Assembly: GCF_049860565.1 (NCBI RefSeq)
Contig: NZ_CP172056.1
Span: 1-64,000, forward strand
Direction of reading: 5' to 3'
DNA from: Desulfitobacterium_A nosdiversum
GTDB lineage: Bacteria > Bacillota > Desulfitobacteriia > Desulfitobacteriales > Desulfitobacteriaceae
DNA: 64,000 bases
The notes under the pieces are model-generated. The model did no database searches. It was given only the letters and a program-made list of their open reading frames with translations, and was not told the origin of the DNA. The number at the start of each line of letters is the position of its first letter. The stretch's first letter is position 1. The translations under genes and the position numbers were made by a program. Shown one piece after another: positions 44,702-53,546 of the stretch.

Positions 44702-46222
44702 TTATCTCAGCAAATACCAAGTTAAACAAAGATGATAGATAAAGCACTGCTGTGCCGAGCTGAGATCGAGCTGGGCAATTTCTTCAATGCGCTCCAGCCG
44801 ATATTTAACAGAATTGCGATGAATAAATAGCCGTTTCGCGGTTTCCTGCATATTTTTACCTTGTTCAAGATAAATGAAGAGTGTTTTTAAAAGTTCACTC
44901 CGTGTTTCTTGATCATAAAGCAAAAGTTTCCCTAATTTCTTTTGAAATAAATTTGAAAGCTCCTTATTCTCCGCTGCGTCGGCAATAATCTCGTAAATCT
45001 CAATATTTTCATACTGAATATGTGAATACTGCGAGTATATTTTTCGGCCAATTTCTAATGCCTTCCTCGCCTCTCGATAACTCTTATACATGTTCCAAAG
45101 GAAATATTTGTTCCCTATTCCTACCCGAATTCGTGCCTTATCCTCCCCAAGATGATGATCAATCCATAACTTAAGAATATCCAGCCAAAGCGTGCTTTCC
45201 GTTTCTTCTGAAGGCAAAAATAGAAGAATTTGCGTTCCCCTTGCTTCAATATGCGGTCGCAAATTCTTTCTCTTGCCCTCACTCATTAATAAGGCGCGCA
45301 AATCAGAAAGAATGGCTTCATCAAGCTTAGAATCAAAACCTTCAATAATACCGATTTCCCAGTATTTATCCGCATCAAAATCTAACTGCCGCCCCTTTTT
45401 CTTGACCTCAAGCTCAGAAGGCGGTAAATCTGAAAGGAGTTCATCAATAAAGTTTCCTCTCAGCCTTATTTCCGTTTCCTCCGCTGTTTTTTTACGCATC
45501 AGTTCGAGCGAAAAAACGACTCTGGCTTGGTCAACGCAAACCTGTTCCATCGCATCTAAAGAGTCTTTATGCACAATGAGTTTGCCCGCAATCTGCTTGT
45601 CGACCGCAATATTCCATTTCATGCCACTGCCAATATCCAATATTTTTGCTTCAGGAGATTGAGCAATCACACATCCCTTATTATCCAAAACAGAAACCGG
45701 TGCATCTAATAATTTAGATACATTTTCAACCAGGGCCTGAAGTCCTTGATTTTCCAGAACCATGGTCGTCAATTTCGTTCCAATCTCTTCTGCCCGACTG
45801 AGAAGTGCCGTTCGCCAATTCAGTACCAGTTCCATAACGGAATGCGTGATATCAATTGAAGGAATCTCGGCGGGAATCGCAATTACAGGTAATTGATAGC
45901 GATTACTCACCTCAATCATCTCTTCTGGAATTTGGTGGATAAACCGTTCTGGCTTAAAAGCCAAAGCGGCTGCTCCAGCCTGAGCTAAATCCTCAACCAA
46001 TTTAGGTAAGAGATTAGGCTCATTGCGAATAGAGTATGTTGTCGTAAGAAGAATTTCCCCTTCTCTAAGCCAAGGTTTAATTTCCGGTATCTCCATAATA
46101 TCAATGGAACGAACACTTCGATTTAAGCCTTCGATTCCGCCCAATAATTTAGCATTTTTGAGAATTGGGAGTCGTAATATATCCTTAACCGTTACGCCGT
46201 GATGCTTTTGAATACTCTTCAC
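44702..46222 (-). CDS. PucR-family transcriptional regulator
   Basis: 506 aa. N-terminal PucR sensor domain (TVKDILRLPILKNAKLLGG ... LREGEILLTTTYSI), a middle GGDEF-like/CdaR region, and a C-terminal helix-turn-helix LEQGKNMQETAKRLFIHRNSVKYRLERIEEI. PucR regulators respond to purine or amino-acid catabolic signals. GTG start with GGGGG upstream. It probably controls the adjoining dpp/DUF917/DUF1177 cluster, in which it is transcribed in the same direction but behind its own terminator. Confidence 0.9.
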   Translation of the reverse strand: MKSIQKHHGVTVKDILRLPILKNAKLLGGIEGLNRSVRSIDIMEIPEIKPWLREGEILLTTTYSIRNEPNLLPKLVEDLAQAGAAALAFKPERFIHQIPEEMIEVSNRYQLPVIAIPAEIPSIDITHSVMELVLNWRTALLSRAEEIGTKLTTMVLENQGLQALVENVSKLLDAPVSVLDNKGCVIAQSPEAKILDIGSGMKWNIAVDKQIAGKLIVHKDSLDAMEQVCVDQARVVFSLELMRKKTAEETEIRLRGNFIDELLSDLPPSELEVKKKGRQLDFDADKYWEIGIIEGFDSKLDEAILSDLRALLMSEGKRKNLRPHIEARGTQILLFLPSEETESTLWLDILKLWIDHHLGEDKARIRVGIGNKYFLWNMYKSYREARKALEIGRKIYSQYSHIQYENIEIYEIIADAAENKELSNLFQKKLGKLLLYDQETRSELLKTLFIYLEQGKNMQETAKRLFIHRNSVKYRLERIEEIAQLDLSSAQQCFIYHLCLTWYLLR

Positions 46223-46392
46223 CGACGAACCCCCTTTTCACTTTATTTTAACATAAACTTCCGTCAATTTTGGACAGAACAGTATCTGCTTCAAGCTTTT
46301 CTAAGCTCTAATCATCAATTTCTTTTGGAAATGTATTATTAGGGCTTGCCGAATAGCCCAAGAATAGCGTAACAAGCGGTTTCAGATAACGT

Positions 46393-47048
46393 TCAGGCAG
46401 TTCCTAACTTTCTTAAGAACTTGTCATGCAGATTACTCATTGATACTAATGATATTATTGTTCCTAGAAGCGCCATAAACATGTCCCATTGTGTATCCCA
46501 AACATCGCCTTGAGTACCTAAAAATGCATCAGCTGCACTACCAGTAGCCTCTGCCACGCCCCATTCAATCAATTCATATAATGCACTAATGGCTAAACAG
46601 ACGCTTATGATAATGAAAGATAACATTTTACCTCGTTTCAACACTGATTTCCGCAATAATATTTCCCTTACAATAACGGCGGGTATAAACCCTTGGGCCA
46701 AATGCCCCAATCTGTCATAATAGTTTCTAGCAAGATGAAAGGAATCTCTTATCCAATTAAATATCGGCATTTCTGCATATGTGTAGTGTCCACCAACTAT
46801 TAGTATGATCGCGTGAACTAATATTAAAAAATAACTAAATTAGTCAATCTAAATCGGTTATATGTTAGGATTAGTACACCTAGCCCAATGAGCGCAGGAA
46901 GAACTTCTAAAAACCACGTAAACAAATCCTTTGGGTTGATAACGGACCAAATCAGTACACCGGAGATAATTAATAAGAAGCCTGTATGTAATGATTCCAC
47001 TTTCTTTCGTTTTAACCTATTGCTCACCATAATCCTCATTTGGAACAA
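46393..47048 (-). pseudogene. DUF2238 (YjdF-like) membrane protein split by a frameshift
   Basis: Two frames make up one protein. The first (47048-46824) reads SVINPKDLFTWFLEVLPALIGLG...RFRLTNLVIF then stops; the second (ends 46393) contains FNWIRDSFHLARNYYDRLGHLAQG, ELIEWGVAEATG and GTQGDVWDTQWDM, all DUF2238. Adding one base to the A6 run at 46826-46831 (T6 on the coding strand) joins them and restores FLILVHAIILIVGGHYTYAE. About five membrane helices. Either a recent pseudogene, phase variation or slippage at the homopolymer, or a sequencing error. Confidence 0.8.
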
Positions 47049-47051
47049 CTG

Positions 47052-47549
47052 TTAAAAATCAACATATCGTACATCAATAAGTTGCTTCCCCATAATTTCT
47101 AAAACATATTCATCATTGTTACATTGCATCCCATTCTTTTCGTAGAAGCGCCTTGCACGTTGATTATCCTTTAGTACCCATAAGTAGATCCTTTCATAAC
47201 CGAATTCTTTTAAATCTGATAATGCAGAATCTAACAGCTTATTACCATATCCTTTACCGAAATATTCCGGCAACAAATAAAGTGAAACAATTTCTCCGCA
47301 ATCTGGTAATAACTTATCTCTAGATTTTCCATATGCAACACAGCCAATTGGCTCACTATTTTCAAATAGAATCTGTGCAGTTAGAACATTATCTTTTATC
47401 CAATCTACAAATGCTGATTCCCAATGATCCTCGTCTAACTCATCTAAGTAGGCTTGGGGAATTATCCCTTTATATGCAAATTTCCAGCTTAAAGCATAAA
47501 TACGACTAATATCTTTAACATCTTCAATCGTTGCTTTTCTTATTTCCAT
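47052..47549 (-). CDS. GNAT-family N-acetyltransferase
   Basis: 165 aa. Motif A LYLLPEYFGKGYGNKLLDSAL (acetyl-CoA pyrophosphate loop) and NQRARRFYEKNGM near the end are typical of GNAT enzymes. Substrate unknown. ATG at 47549 with GGAGG upstream is preferred over a start 30 bases earlier. Confidence 0.87.
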   Translation of the reverse strand: MEIRKATIEDVKDISRIYALSWKFAYKGIIPQAYLDELDEDHWESAFVDWIKDNVLTAQILFENSEPIGCVAYGKSRDKLLPDCGEIVSLYLLPEYFGKGYGNKLLDSALSDLKEFGYERIYLWVLKDNQRARRFYEKNGMQCNNDEYVLEIMGKQLIDVRYVDF

Positions 47550-47641
47550 CTTTATTCCTCCATAATACTTCCCAAGCATTTTCCGCGCCAGGAAGGCGCG
47601 GCCTTTAGCGAAATTCTTCTGCTCAAATATTCTCCATACTT

Positions 47642-48128
47642 GGGGTCAAAATTTATCTTTCCAATAAAGAAAACTTTCTTACTCTCATGGATTATTTATA
47701 TGCTAAGGATTGGGTTGTCTTTTGTAAGAAGCCGCTTAAATCTCCGGCTCATGTGATGAAGTATCTAGGGAAGATACACTCACAGAATCGCGATTACCAA
47801 TTCCAGAATTAAGACCTTTGATGGTGAAACGGTGAGCTTTGGATGGAAGGATTATAAGGATGGAAATAAGTCTAAAGTCATGACGCTGAGTGCGTCAGAG
47901 TTTGCTCGACGGTTTCTTCTTCATGTTCTTCCAGATCGATTCGTAAAAATCCGGCATTATGGGATTCTTTGCAGCCGCAATATCGGAACGAAGCTTTTGA
48001 AATGTCAGTTGCTTACCCGAACCCAGCCTTTAGAACCTCCCCCTTGTCAATACTCCAAAACCTGTCGCAACTGTGGGGGCTCTCATTTCGTTTCTCTTTT
48101 TCCTGAGTATTTGTCCGCGATTCCATAA
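47642..48128 (+). pseudogene. IS91-family transposase remnant
   Basis: Reads as the C-terminal part of an IS91 Y2 transposase over two frames: LYAKDWVVFCKKPLKSPAHVMKYLGK, then after a frameshift near 47775 YTHRIAITNSRIKTFDGETVSFGWKDYKDGNKSK and ASEFARRFLLHVLPDRFVKIRHYG. The catalytic N-terminal half is missing. It is on the opposite strand to its neighbours and marks this area as a site of past insertion. Confidence 0.75.
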
Positions 48129-48179
48129 TGGTTTTCAAACTTAATATTTATTAAAACTGCTCCAAATCCTGCTCAAAAT

Positions 48180-48716
48180 TTAATCTGCGAGCTTCCCAAA
48201 ATGGTCTAAGGGCCAATATCGTATTAATACCTTCCCCTCGATGTTCTTCTTGGATAATACACCCCAATAATGACTGTCGTTACTATTGTTTCGATTATCG
48301 CCCATTACAAAATACGTCTCTTTTGGAACAATTATTGGTCCATATGTATAATTCGGTTCTTCCATTATATACGGTTCATTTAATTCGCTTCCGTTAATAA
48401 AGGCTTTTCCATCCCTAATCTCAATCTTCTCGCCTGGAAGCCCAATGACCCTTTTAACGTAATCAACTCTTCTTTTATCTACATTCGATGGAGCTTGAAA
48501 TACAACAACATCTCCCCTATTAATATCCGTAAATTTGTAAGATATCTTATCAACTAACAGTCGATCTTCAACTTGAATTGTCGGTAGCATTGATGGTGTT
48601 GGCACGACTCTTGCATCGACCACTGTAGCTCTTAGACCAAATGAAAAAATAAATGCAAATACAACAATTTTTAATGCCTCAGTGATTTTCATCAGATTCA
48701 TTTTTTTATCAAACAT
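48180..48716 (-). CDS. lepB: Type I signal peptidase
   Basis: 178 aa. One N-terminal membrane helix (about residues 11-30), catalytic Ser42 in VPTPSMLPTI, catalytic Lys88 in RRVDYVKRVIGLPGE, and the GDNRNNSNDSHYWG box E. It cuts signal peptides from secreted proteins on the outer membrane face. GAGG before the ATG. It lies among accessory genes, so it may be an extra copy and not the housekeeping enzyme. Confidence 0.92.
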   Translation of the reverse strand: MFDKKMNLMKITEALKIVVFAFIFSFGLRATVVDARVVPTPSMLPTIQVEDRLLVDKISYKFTDINRGDVVVFQAPSNVDKRRVDYVKRVIGLPGEKIEIRDGKAFINGSELNEPYIMEEPNYTYGPIIVPKETYFVMGDNRNNSNDSHYWGVLSKKNIEGKVLIRYWPLDHFGKLAD

Positions 48717-48762
48717 AATATCCTCTCACTAACTTTCAAAATTTCCCAAATCCAGAAGTGTC

Positions 48763-48839
48763 ACATAACGCCTTGAGTATTGCCGACGCATCCCAACCAC
48801 ATTCATTCTATACAAAGCATCGGCAATACTCTGTTATGT
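48763..48839. repeat. Imperfect inverted repeat
   Basis: ACATAAC-5 nt-GAGTATTGCCGA at the left pairs with TCGGCAATACTC-1 nt-GTTATGT at the right, around a 33-base loop. The ends are exact complements and the unpaired bases are lopsided (5 against 1). It lies between the DUF1835 gene and lepB. It recalls a recombination or transposon end but matches no class that I can name. Confidence 0.55.
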
Positions 48840-48900
48840 AAAGTCGGGCGGCCCTTTTAGACCGTCTCTTGAAATAACTACGAATAATGAATAAAGGAAA

Positions 48901-49797
48901 TCATAAATTCACTTTGTTTCGTTTTACAACTTCTGAATAAGGATGATCTTCTGTTGCCGCTGAAACCGTAATTAATTCCCCTGATCGCAGCATTGCCTTT
49001 ATCCGTAGGAATAACCACCGGTCACCGACACCCGGAATTTGACCCAATGTTTTACCAATCAGCTGGGCAACCTTGAATTCTCCATCTGGCATGTTAGCCC
49101 GCAACGCAAAATCATAAAAATCTTTGGGTACACCTATGAGGCTTCCGTTGATTACAGCACGCAGCGGAGCATTTTCATGTACCAAGCCGATCCAGGTATT
49201 CGCATAGACGCTGCGCCGCAATTTGTTTATAGGCTCCTCATAGGCAGTGTAAGCACCGAATGCTTCTGGGATTATTTCTCCTGTATGGCGATAACTGATA
49301 ATACCGTTATCTTTCTCAATTTGCTCCGGTACACGCACAACGGAAAGAGGTGTTAGGGCATCGACCAGCAACCAACACACAAAATACAACCCGCACAGTT
49401 CCCCCGGATTTCCGGCACAGACCCACATACGGACAGGTTCTAGCGTTGCTTTCACTTCCTGAAGCCGTGCCAAGGCACGCTTATTGGTTTCCGCTATTCT
49501 GTCAGGCACTCCGAGGAAATCTGTAAACAGCTCGTCAAGCAGCTTTCGGCGCGCGTTTATGCTGGTATCTATATCCGAAATGTCGCCGATATCCAAAGCA
49601 AGTGTCACCGCCTCCACATCCATCGGACTGCCTCCCATGGTTATACCGGACCAGTTACGTGCCATCCTTGCTTCACGCTGTTCTTTCTGGGTGTCACCAA
49701 AAATGCCGACCGCACCGCTTATACGATCTCCCAGTTTCATTGATTTTGCCAGTTTTAAACCGCCAACCGGGCTTTCACCAAAAACGAGTTCAATCAT
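48901..49797 (-). CDS. DUF1835 domain-containing protein
   Basis: 298 aa. The N-terminus IELVFGESPVGGLKLAKSM and the later VRMWVCAGNPGELCGLYFVCWLL match the DUF1835 (with DUF3658-like C-terminus) family of unknown function. The ATG at 49797 has GAGGAGG upstream; a start 66 bases earlier has no site and adds unlike sequence. Single-gene unit. Confidence 0.75.
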   Translation of the reverse strand: MIELVFGESPVGGLKLAKSMKLGDRISGAVGIFGDTQKEQREARMARNWSGITMGGSPMDVEAVTLALDIGDISDIDTSINARRKLLDELFTDFLGVPDRIAETNKRALARLQEVKATLEPVRMWVCAGNPGELCGLYFVCWLLVDALTPLSVVRVPEQIEKDNGIISYRHTGEIIPEAFGAYTAYEEPINKLRRSVYANTWIGLVHENAPLRAVINGSLIGVPKDFYDFALRANMPDGEFKVAQLIGKTLGQIPGVGDRWLFLRIKAMLRSGELITVSAATEDHPYSEVVKRNKVNL

Positions 49798-49905
49798 AAA
49801 GTCCTCCTCATCTATGCTAAAAGCTATTCTCCAAAAACCCGCGCATAAACAATGTTTACTCACCAGCCCTACAATTCCAAGTAGTTCTGCTATTTTTCAA
49901 GAGTC

Positions 49906-50784
49906 TCAGAACAAGCGAACTTTCGAAGTTTCTATTTTTAATTTTTCCTTTATCAAATCTAATGGTATTTCGTATTTAAAGGTTCCGGCAGCACCGGCCC
50001 CCAGTGAGTATTTTGGATAAAAAATGACAAGAAACTTATCTGTTAGATAAAAATTATCAGGTTTGAACTCCTTCTTAATTTCAGTTTGGCAATCTTCGCT
50101 GTAAGCATCATTGAAATTATATCGATTATTTCCCTCAGCTATTTCTTTGTTAATATTTTCGGTTATCTTATTATAAATAAGTTCTAGATACTCATCAGAT
50201 CTGACCTTAAAAACGTCATCCAAAGTAAGTTTTTCTCCTGTGTTCAAATCAAATACATCGCCATAAAGTATCGGATTAGAAACCCCTCCTGCCCAAGAGT
50301 CACCGTCGCCTGATATAGAAAGAATGTCTCCGATTTGTGCTTCCGCACGAAAATCAGCTTTAAAAAAATAATTATCTTTAGACGAATTAGGAATGTTAAA
50401 ATAATCGTTATATTCTTTACCGAAGAAATCAGTCTTTTCTTTTAAAGAATAATATTTGTTAATATTATCAATTCCTTTATACGTCCCAGATAACTGGACA
50501 AAACTAAAATTATAATCAATGGTTGCGTTATAATCATTGAGAATGCTTTTTCTAACCATTCTCTTTTCAATGGATAGCGTGGATTGAGTTGTTTTCTGAT
50601 CTAATTCTTGAGGAGCTGACTCATTTGATTCAGCTTTATTGTGTTCTGACTTCGCAGAGGTAACATTAGATACTTTATCGGCTGGCTTTGTGTCTGTTGT
50701 AGCAGCACTACTACAACCCACCGCATTAGCAATAGGCAGCAACGCAACAAGAAAAAGGCATAAATGCTTTTTCATCAGGTTCAT
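49906..50784 (-). CDS. DUF3298-type (RsiV C-terminal-like) lipoprotein
   Basis: 292 aa. Signal peptide with lipobox-like ANAVGCSSA, then a Ser/Thr/Lys linker and a DUF4163/DUF3298-type domain (GDGDSWAGGVSNPILYGDVFDL; GEKLTLDDVFK; SLGAGAAGTFKYEIPLDLIK). In RsiV this fold binds lysozyme; no sigma factor is encoded here, so that role is not implied. GAGGAA before the ATG. Confidence 0.75.
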   Translation of the reverse strand: MNLMKKHLCLFLVALLPIANAVGCSSAATTDTKPADKVSNVTSAKSEHNKAESNESAPQELDQKTTQSTLSIEKRMVRKSILNDYNATIDYNFSFVQLSGTYKGIDNINKYYSLKEKTDFFGKEYNDYFNIPNSSKDNYFFKADFRAEAQIGDILSISGDGDSWAGGVSNPILYGDVFDLNTGEKLTLDDVFKVRSDEYLELIYNKITENINKEIAEGNNRYNFNDAYSEDCQTEIKKEFKPDNFYLTDKFLVIFYPKYSLGAGAAGTFKYEIPLDLIKEKLKIETSKVRLF

Positions 50785-51160
50785 CCTAATTCCTCTCCAC
50801 CCCTAAATTTAAATTCTTAATTCTTAAAACCCTAATTGCGTACGGTATCGCATAACCATTAGATTCCCGAATATTTATTAAAATTGACATTTTAGTACCT
50901 CTTAGTACCCCTATTACCATTTTTTACTATTCTACATCTACTACCAAAATCCTTTTGAGTATCCACTAAAAATGTACTATCGCCGCAAGGAAATTGATTT
51001 CATCTTTCAGTGGTACTGACAGTATAAATAAAGAGAATCCTTAATAATATACAGGATTCTCTCTTCAACACTATACCACTCTATCCCTATTAAATTTAGT
51101 AATACTCAACTTAACGAATTAATGTATAATAATAGATATTAACTCCGAGGAGAGTGAACT
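50785..51160. other. Divergent intergenic region before a PII gene
   Basis: Holds a hairpin AGAGAATCCT/AGGATTCTCT at 51032-51064 and, close to the + strand PII gene, a TATAATAATAG -10-like site near 51123. No GTATAC box is seen here, unlike the other nitrogen genes. Confidence 0.5.
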
Positions 51161-51499
51161 ATGAAAAAAATAGAAGCCATTATTCGCCCCGGAAAACTCG
51201 ACGAGGTTAAAGATGCCTTGGCCGAGTTAGGCATTTACGGAATCACTATTAACAATGTTCTTGGGTGCGGCAACCAAAAAGGTTATACCCAAATTTACCG
51301 TGGGCAGGAGATCCAAACACGGCTCTTACCCAAAATAAAGCTTGAAATCGTAACAACAGATGAAAAAGCAGACGACCTTATTAAAACTATCATTCAGTTT
51401 GCGAAAACCGGTGAAGTCGGCGACGGTAAAATATTCGTATCTTCTGTTGAAGAGGCAATTCGTATTCGAACCAACGAAAGAGGAGAAAACGGTCTATAA
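51161..51499 (+). CDS. PII signal-transduction protein (GlnB/GlnK family)
   Basis: 112 aa. PII signatures KKIEAIIRPGKLDEV, GCGNQKGYTQIYRG and GDGKIFVSSVEEAIRIRTNERG. The T-loop has RGQEI where most PII proteins have RGxEY, so the Tyr51 uridylylation site is missing. GAGGAGAG before the ATG. It is the only PII here on the + strand, convergent with amt2 (8-bp gap between stops), so it is expressed from its own promoter. Confidence 0.92.
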   Translation: MKKIEAIIRPGKLDEVKDALAELGIYGITINNVLGCGNQKGYTQIYRGQEIQTRLLPKIKLEIVTTDEKADDLIKTIIQFAKTGEVGDGKIFVSSVEEAIRIRTNERGENGL

Positions 51500-51506
51500 T
51501 TCATAT

Positions 51507-52766
51507 TTACATGAAGTAATTCTCGCTGAAATCAAAGTCAGGATAAGCATTTTCTCCGTGTTGAGTTAAATCCAAGCCATTTTCTTGCTCTTCCTCTGAA
51601 GCAGTCAGCGGTGTAATGAGGGCGATGCCCTTTAAAATCAGCCAAGTCAGCAACCCCGTAAATGCGTAAGTTGTAACGACGGCTAAAAATTGAACTAAGA
51701 CAGGCTGCATTCCTCCGCCATTGATTAAACCATTTCTTCCTTGGGAATTAAGAGCAAAATCCGCAAAAATTCCTGTTGCCAGAGTACCCCATGTTCCGGC
51801 GATACCATGGATCCCGAATACATCGAGCGCATCGTCATAACCCAACTTTGTTTTTAAGACACTGACGCCTAAATAACAAATTCCGCCGGCGACAAAACCG
51901 ATCAGCAGCGCACTGGCTGGAGAAACGAAGCCTGCGGCGGGTGTAATCGCAACAAGCCCGGCAACAGCGCCACTGACGGCACCAAATACAGTAACTTTAC
52001 GATGATAAAACCACTCTAACAGAGCCCATCCAATCATTCCGGTTGCGCCGGCAATCTGTGTCGTTGCAAAGGCAAGTACAGCTACGGCATTAGCTCCCAT
52101 TGCTCCGCCGGCGTTAAATCCAAACCAACCGAACCATAGCAGTCCTCCGCCCAAAAGAACATTTGGCATATGATGAGGAATTGCTAAGTCATCTTTACTT
52201 CTTAATCGTTTCCCGATAACAAGGGCTGCAACAAGTCCTGAAACTCCGGAAGCCATTTCAACAACGGCTCCTCCGGCATAATCCATCAGGCCAAGATTGC
52301 GAAGCCAACCGCCATTGCCCCAAACCCAATGGGCTAACGGAACATAGACTAAAACCGTCCAGAATGCACATAAGAGCAGAAAAGCGGGAAAACGCAGACG
52401 TTCTGCTGTCGCTCCGCTAAGTACGGCAGGAGTAATAATTGCAAACATCATTTGAAATAGGAAAAATAACAGATGCGGAACAGTCGGTGCATAATCCGGA
52501 TTAGGATCGAGGCCTACTCCCTTTAACGCAAACCAATCTAAACCACCGATAAGATGACCATGATCCGGGCCAAAGGCCAGCGAATAACCGAACAATGTCC
52601 AAATCACAGTTACTACACCAATTGCAGCAAAGCTTTGCATCATAATCGATAGAACGTGACGTTTACGAACCATACCTCCATAGAAAAAGGCGAGTCCTGG
52701 TGTCATTAAGAAGACAAGTGCTGTACACATCAGTACGAAAGCAATATCTCCACTGTTCAGCGCCAT
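51507..52766 (-). CDS. amtB: Ammonium transporter
   Basis: 419 aa, eleven membrane helices. Amt features: MTPGLAFFYGGMVR, GATAERLRFPAF, HWVWGNGGWL, GGAVVEMASGVSGLVAAL, and DVFGIHGIAGTWGTLATG with the pore His. There is no cleavable signal before helix 1. The ATG at 52766 (AGGAGG six bases upstream) is right; an earlier in-frame start would run through the leader terminator. It has its own GTATAC-box promoter and a leader terminator. Confidence 0.94.
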   Translation of the reverse strand: MALNSGDIAFVLMCTALVFLMTPGLAFFYGGMVRKRHVLSIMMQSFAAIGVVTVIWTLFGYSLAFGPDHGHLIGGLDWFALKGVGLDPNPDYAPTVPHLLFFLFQMMFAIITPAVLSGATAERLRFPAFLLLCAFWTVLVYVPLAHWVWGNGGWLRNLGLMDYAGGAVVEMASGVSGLVAALVIGKRLRSKDDLAIPHHMPNVLLGGGLLWFGWFGFNAGGAMGANAVAVLAFATTQIAGATGMIGWALLEWFYHRKVTVFGAVSGAVAGLVAITPAAGFVSPASALLIGFVAGGICYLGVSVLKTKLGYDDALDVFGIHGIAGTWGTLATGIFADFALNSQGRNGLINGGGMQPVLVQFLAVVTTYAFTGLLTWLILKGIALITPLTASEEEQENGLDLTQHGENAYPDFDFSENYFM

Positions 52767-52803
52767 AATATTCCTCCTACATTTGAGAGTTTTGTCACAG
52801 GAT

Positions 52804-52861
52804 GCCAAAAAATAAAAAGAGGCTCTAAAAAAGCACAATGCTTTCTTAGAGCCTCTTTGCT
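52804..52861 (-). terminator. Leader terminator of amt2
   Basis: AAAGAGGCTCTAA pairs with TTAGAGCCTCTTT (extended inner stem AAAGC/GCTTT), then TTATTTTTT. It starts about 20 bases after the -10 and ends 38 bases before the amt2 ATG, so it must be overcome for amt2 to be expressed. Confidence 0.8.
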
Positions 52862-52879
52862 CTCAATCACTATGGACTG

Positions 52880-52925
52880 ATTATAGCACTTGAAAAAAAG
52901 CGTGTCCATATATTTTATTGTATAC
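52880..52925 (-). promoter_or_regulatory. amt2 promoter with GTATAC box at 34 bp
   Basis: -10 TATAAT (52885-52880), -35 TGGACA 17 bases upstream, GTATAC within TCATGTATACAAT at 52925-52920. The box stands 34 bases from the -10, ten fewer than in the other nitrogen promoters. Confidence 0.7.
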
Positions 52926-52930
52926 ATGAA

Positions 52931-52975
52931 ATGAAAAGAGAAAGACCCCTTTTGGACTAAATGGCTCTTTCTCTC
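52931..52975 (-). terminator. Terminator overlapping the end of the second PII gene
   Basis: AGAGAAAGA pairs with TCTTTCTCT, followed by TTTCATTT on the - strand. The first arm lies in the last codons (RERAI) of the PII gene. Confidence 0.7.
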
Positions 52976-53298
52976 GTCATTTCATTTTTCTCAGGAAGAA
53001 CAACTTCTGTCACGGGATAGATGAATATCTTCCCATCACCCAACAAACCGGTATTACAAACCTTCACAATAATTTCAGTAACTTTATTAACTTTTTCGTC
53101 ATTCACAATTAATTCGAGCTTAACTTTCGGGCGGAATTTAATAACTGCTTTTTCTCCTCGATAGTAATAGGTCTGTCCCTGCTGACGGCCATAACCCAGG
53201 ACTTTGCTTAAAGTCATTTGAGTGAATCCTTCACTTGCTAATGTTTCTTTAATTTTCTCAAATTTATTCGGCCGAAGAATAGCCGCAATTTTTTTCAT
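52957..53298 (-). CDS. Divergent PII-family protein
   Basis: 113 aa. PII fold ends are kept (KKIAAILRPNKFEKIKETL; GDGKIFIYPVTEVVL) but the T-loop is GRQQGQTYYYRGEKAVIKF, without Tyr51 and with an unusual YYY. The C-terminal nucleotide-binding RIRT motif is replaced by LPEKNEMTR. It probably has other partners or ligands than GlnK. AAGGAG before the ATG. Lies between the micropeptide gene and amt2. Confidence 0.88.
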   Translation of the reverse strand: MKKIAAILRPNKFEKIKETLASEGFTQMTLSKVLGYGRQQGQTYYYRGEKAVIKFRPKVKLELIVNDEKVNKVTEIIVKVCNTGLLGDGKIFIYPVTEVVLPEKNEMTRERAI

Positions 53299-53336
53299 TG
53301 GTCTAATCTCCTTTCACTTTCGAAATAAAATCCAGC

Positions 53337-53450
53337 TTAAAAAGAATGAGCTATCTCCATCATTGATGTTATAAGAATGAAACCGACACAGCCCAACCCG
53401 GTTAGGATGATTAAGCTTTCGCTTAGGATTAAGGCATCAATTATTTTCAT
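53337..53450 (-). CDS. 37-aa single-helix membrane peptide between two PII genes
   Basis: A short frame with an ideal AAGGAGG eight bases before its ATG. It encodes one hydrophobic helix at about residues 12-31 (SLIILTGLGCVGFILITSM) with a polar end EIAHSF. It is followed 38 bp later by the ribosome site of the divergent PII gene and preceded by the leader-type hairpin at 53468. PII proteins act on membrane transporters, so a small membrane partner is plausible but not shown. Confidence 0.6.
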   Translation of the reverse strand: MKIIDALILSESLIILTGLGCVGFILITSMMEIAHSF

Positions 53451-53467
53451 CTGAATAACCTCCTTCG

Positions 53468-53530
53468 AAAAAGAAAGCGCCGTATCATGATCAAGCTGAT
53501 GCTCTGATCATATACGGCGCCATTGCCGAT
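53468..53530 (-). promoter_or_regulatory. Intra-operon hairpin A between two PII genes
   Basis: CGGC-AAUGGC-GCCG hexaloop hairpin overlapping a terminator (GCGCCGTAT/ATACGGCGC with a GATCA/TGATC upper stem, then TTTCTTTTTC). No promoter box is next to it, so here it controls read-through from glnK into the micropeptide and divergent PII genes. Confidence 0.65.
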
Positions 53531-53546
53531 TCTTCTTAAGGTTGAC

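Noticed and set aside
48763..48839. Integron attC site
   Set aside because: The end heptamers ACATAAC/GTTATGT each break the RYYYAAC/GTTRRRY rule at one base and the unpaired bases are uneven; no integrase or further copy is seen.
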